Of a DNA stretch of 22,370 bases, positions 22,262 to 22,370 are shown piece after piece. The stretch is from Bdellovibrionales bacterium (GTDB lineage: Bacteria; Myxococcota; XYA12-FULL-58-9; SYDY01). How positions within the stretch are numbered: the first letter of the stretch is position 1; each line of letters begins with the position of its first letter. A program made the position numbers and the translations under genes. Below the pieces are notes generated by a model, which made no database searches, was not told where the DNA came from, and worked only from the letters and a program-made list of their open reading frames with translations. Where the stretch lies: assembly GCA_005801425.1 (NCBI GenBank), contig SYDY01000011.1:1-22370 (forward strand). Reading direction: 5' to 3'.

Positions 22262-22370
22262 TGTACGGACCGGCGACATAGGTAACAGATCGTACCGGTA
22301 CATAGGTGACACTGATTGGCATAATGTAATTTATGCCTTGGGAAGAATCCAGTGTCATGGACGCGAAATT
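22262..22370 (+). mobile_element. End of an IS481-family insertion sequence (right copy, cut by the contig end)
   Basis: It starts TGTACGGACC and has two ACATAGGT-type blocks (22276-22287 and 22300-22311) spaced 24 bases apart, which resemble subterminal transposase-binding repeats. It then runs into the transposase start at 22333. It is identical to the left copy and oriented outward. Confidence 0.7.
22333..22370 (+). CDS. IS481-family transposase, N-terminal fragment (partial, runs off the right edge)
   Basis: The ATG at 22333 opens MPWEESSVMDAK before the window ends, identical to the left-end fragment. Its upstream leader contains no clear ribosome binding site. Only the first 12 codons are present. 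Confidence 0.65.
   Translation, partial: MPWEESSVMDAK

Larger units (their letters stand above)
22230..22370. repeat. Perfect 141-bp terminal inverted repeat, right arm
   Basis: This is the exact reverse complement of 1-141. It contains 32 bases of shared flank followed by the IS481-type end beginning at 22262. See the left arm for the reading of its length. Confidence 0.9.

Noticed and set aside
1-22370. The whole window as a 22-kb composite transposon between inverted IS copies.
   Set aside because: The interior holds core chromosomal genes (metG, holB, nadB, pgsA), and the 141-base identity length points to assembly-graph ends at a multicopy IS.

Overview
The window looks like a chromosomal contig from a bacterium of the deltaproteobacterial type (Myxococcota, Bradymonadota or relatives). 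This is an inference from gene style: a many-cysteine repeat lipoprotein, a long RCC1-repeat lipoprotein, a HEAT-repeat protein and housekeeping genes, at middling GC by eye. No rRNA, tRNA or CRISPR array was recognised. Genes are densely packed, with many start/stop overlaps and no gene-free stretch over 300 bases.

Layout. Both ends (1-141 and 22230-22370) carry the same perfect 141-base sequence in opposite orientation. Each runs outward into the first codons of an IS481-type transposase, so the contig stops at two copies of an insertion sequence. Just inside each end lies a REP-like palindrome. Then: a Cys-rich lipoprotein (198-2024, minus) divergent from an alpha/beta hydrolase (2204-3160, plus); a minus-strand housekeeping operon holB-metG-HEAT protein (6693 down to 3144); a plus-strand pair nadB-pgsA (6756-9010) followed by an orphan vgrG (9082-10755); a minus-strand group kamA, two small unknown genes and a SET-domain gene (13209 down to 10702); an alanine-racemase-like gene (13265-14389); a three-gene surface-polysaccharide operon of UDP-sugar dehydrogenase, GT4 glycosyltransferase and PaaK/CapK-like adenylating enzyme (14446-18430); a 14-repeat RCC1 lipoprotein (18439-21006, minus); and an L-type-lectin-like lipoprotein (21118-22077, plus).

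How the genes work together. holB/metG and nadB/pgsA are core replication, translation, NAD and phospholipid functions, so the segment is chromosome rather than plasmid or phage. The polysaccharide operon should make and transfer an activated uronic-acid-type sugar. Three predicted lipoproteins sit near the ends and probably face the cell surface.

The least explained parts are (i) the kamA-small-small-SET group that converges on, and overlaps, an orphan T6SS spike gene, and (ii) GTAG-type REP palindromes that have become part of coding sequences: the hydrolase C-terminal tail, the HEAT protein stop codon and the HolB tail.
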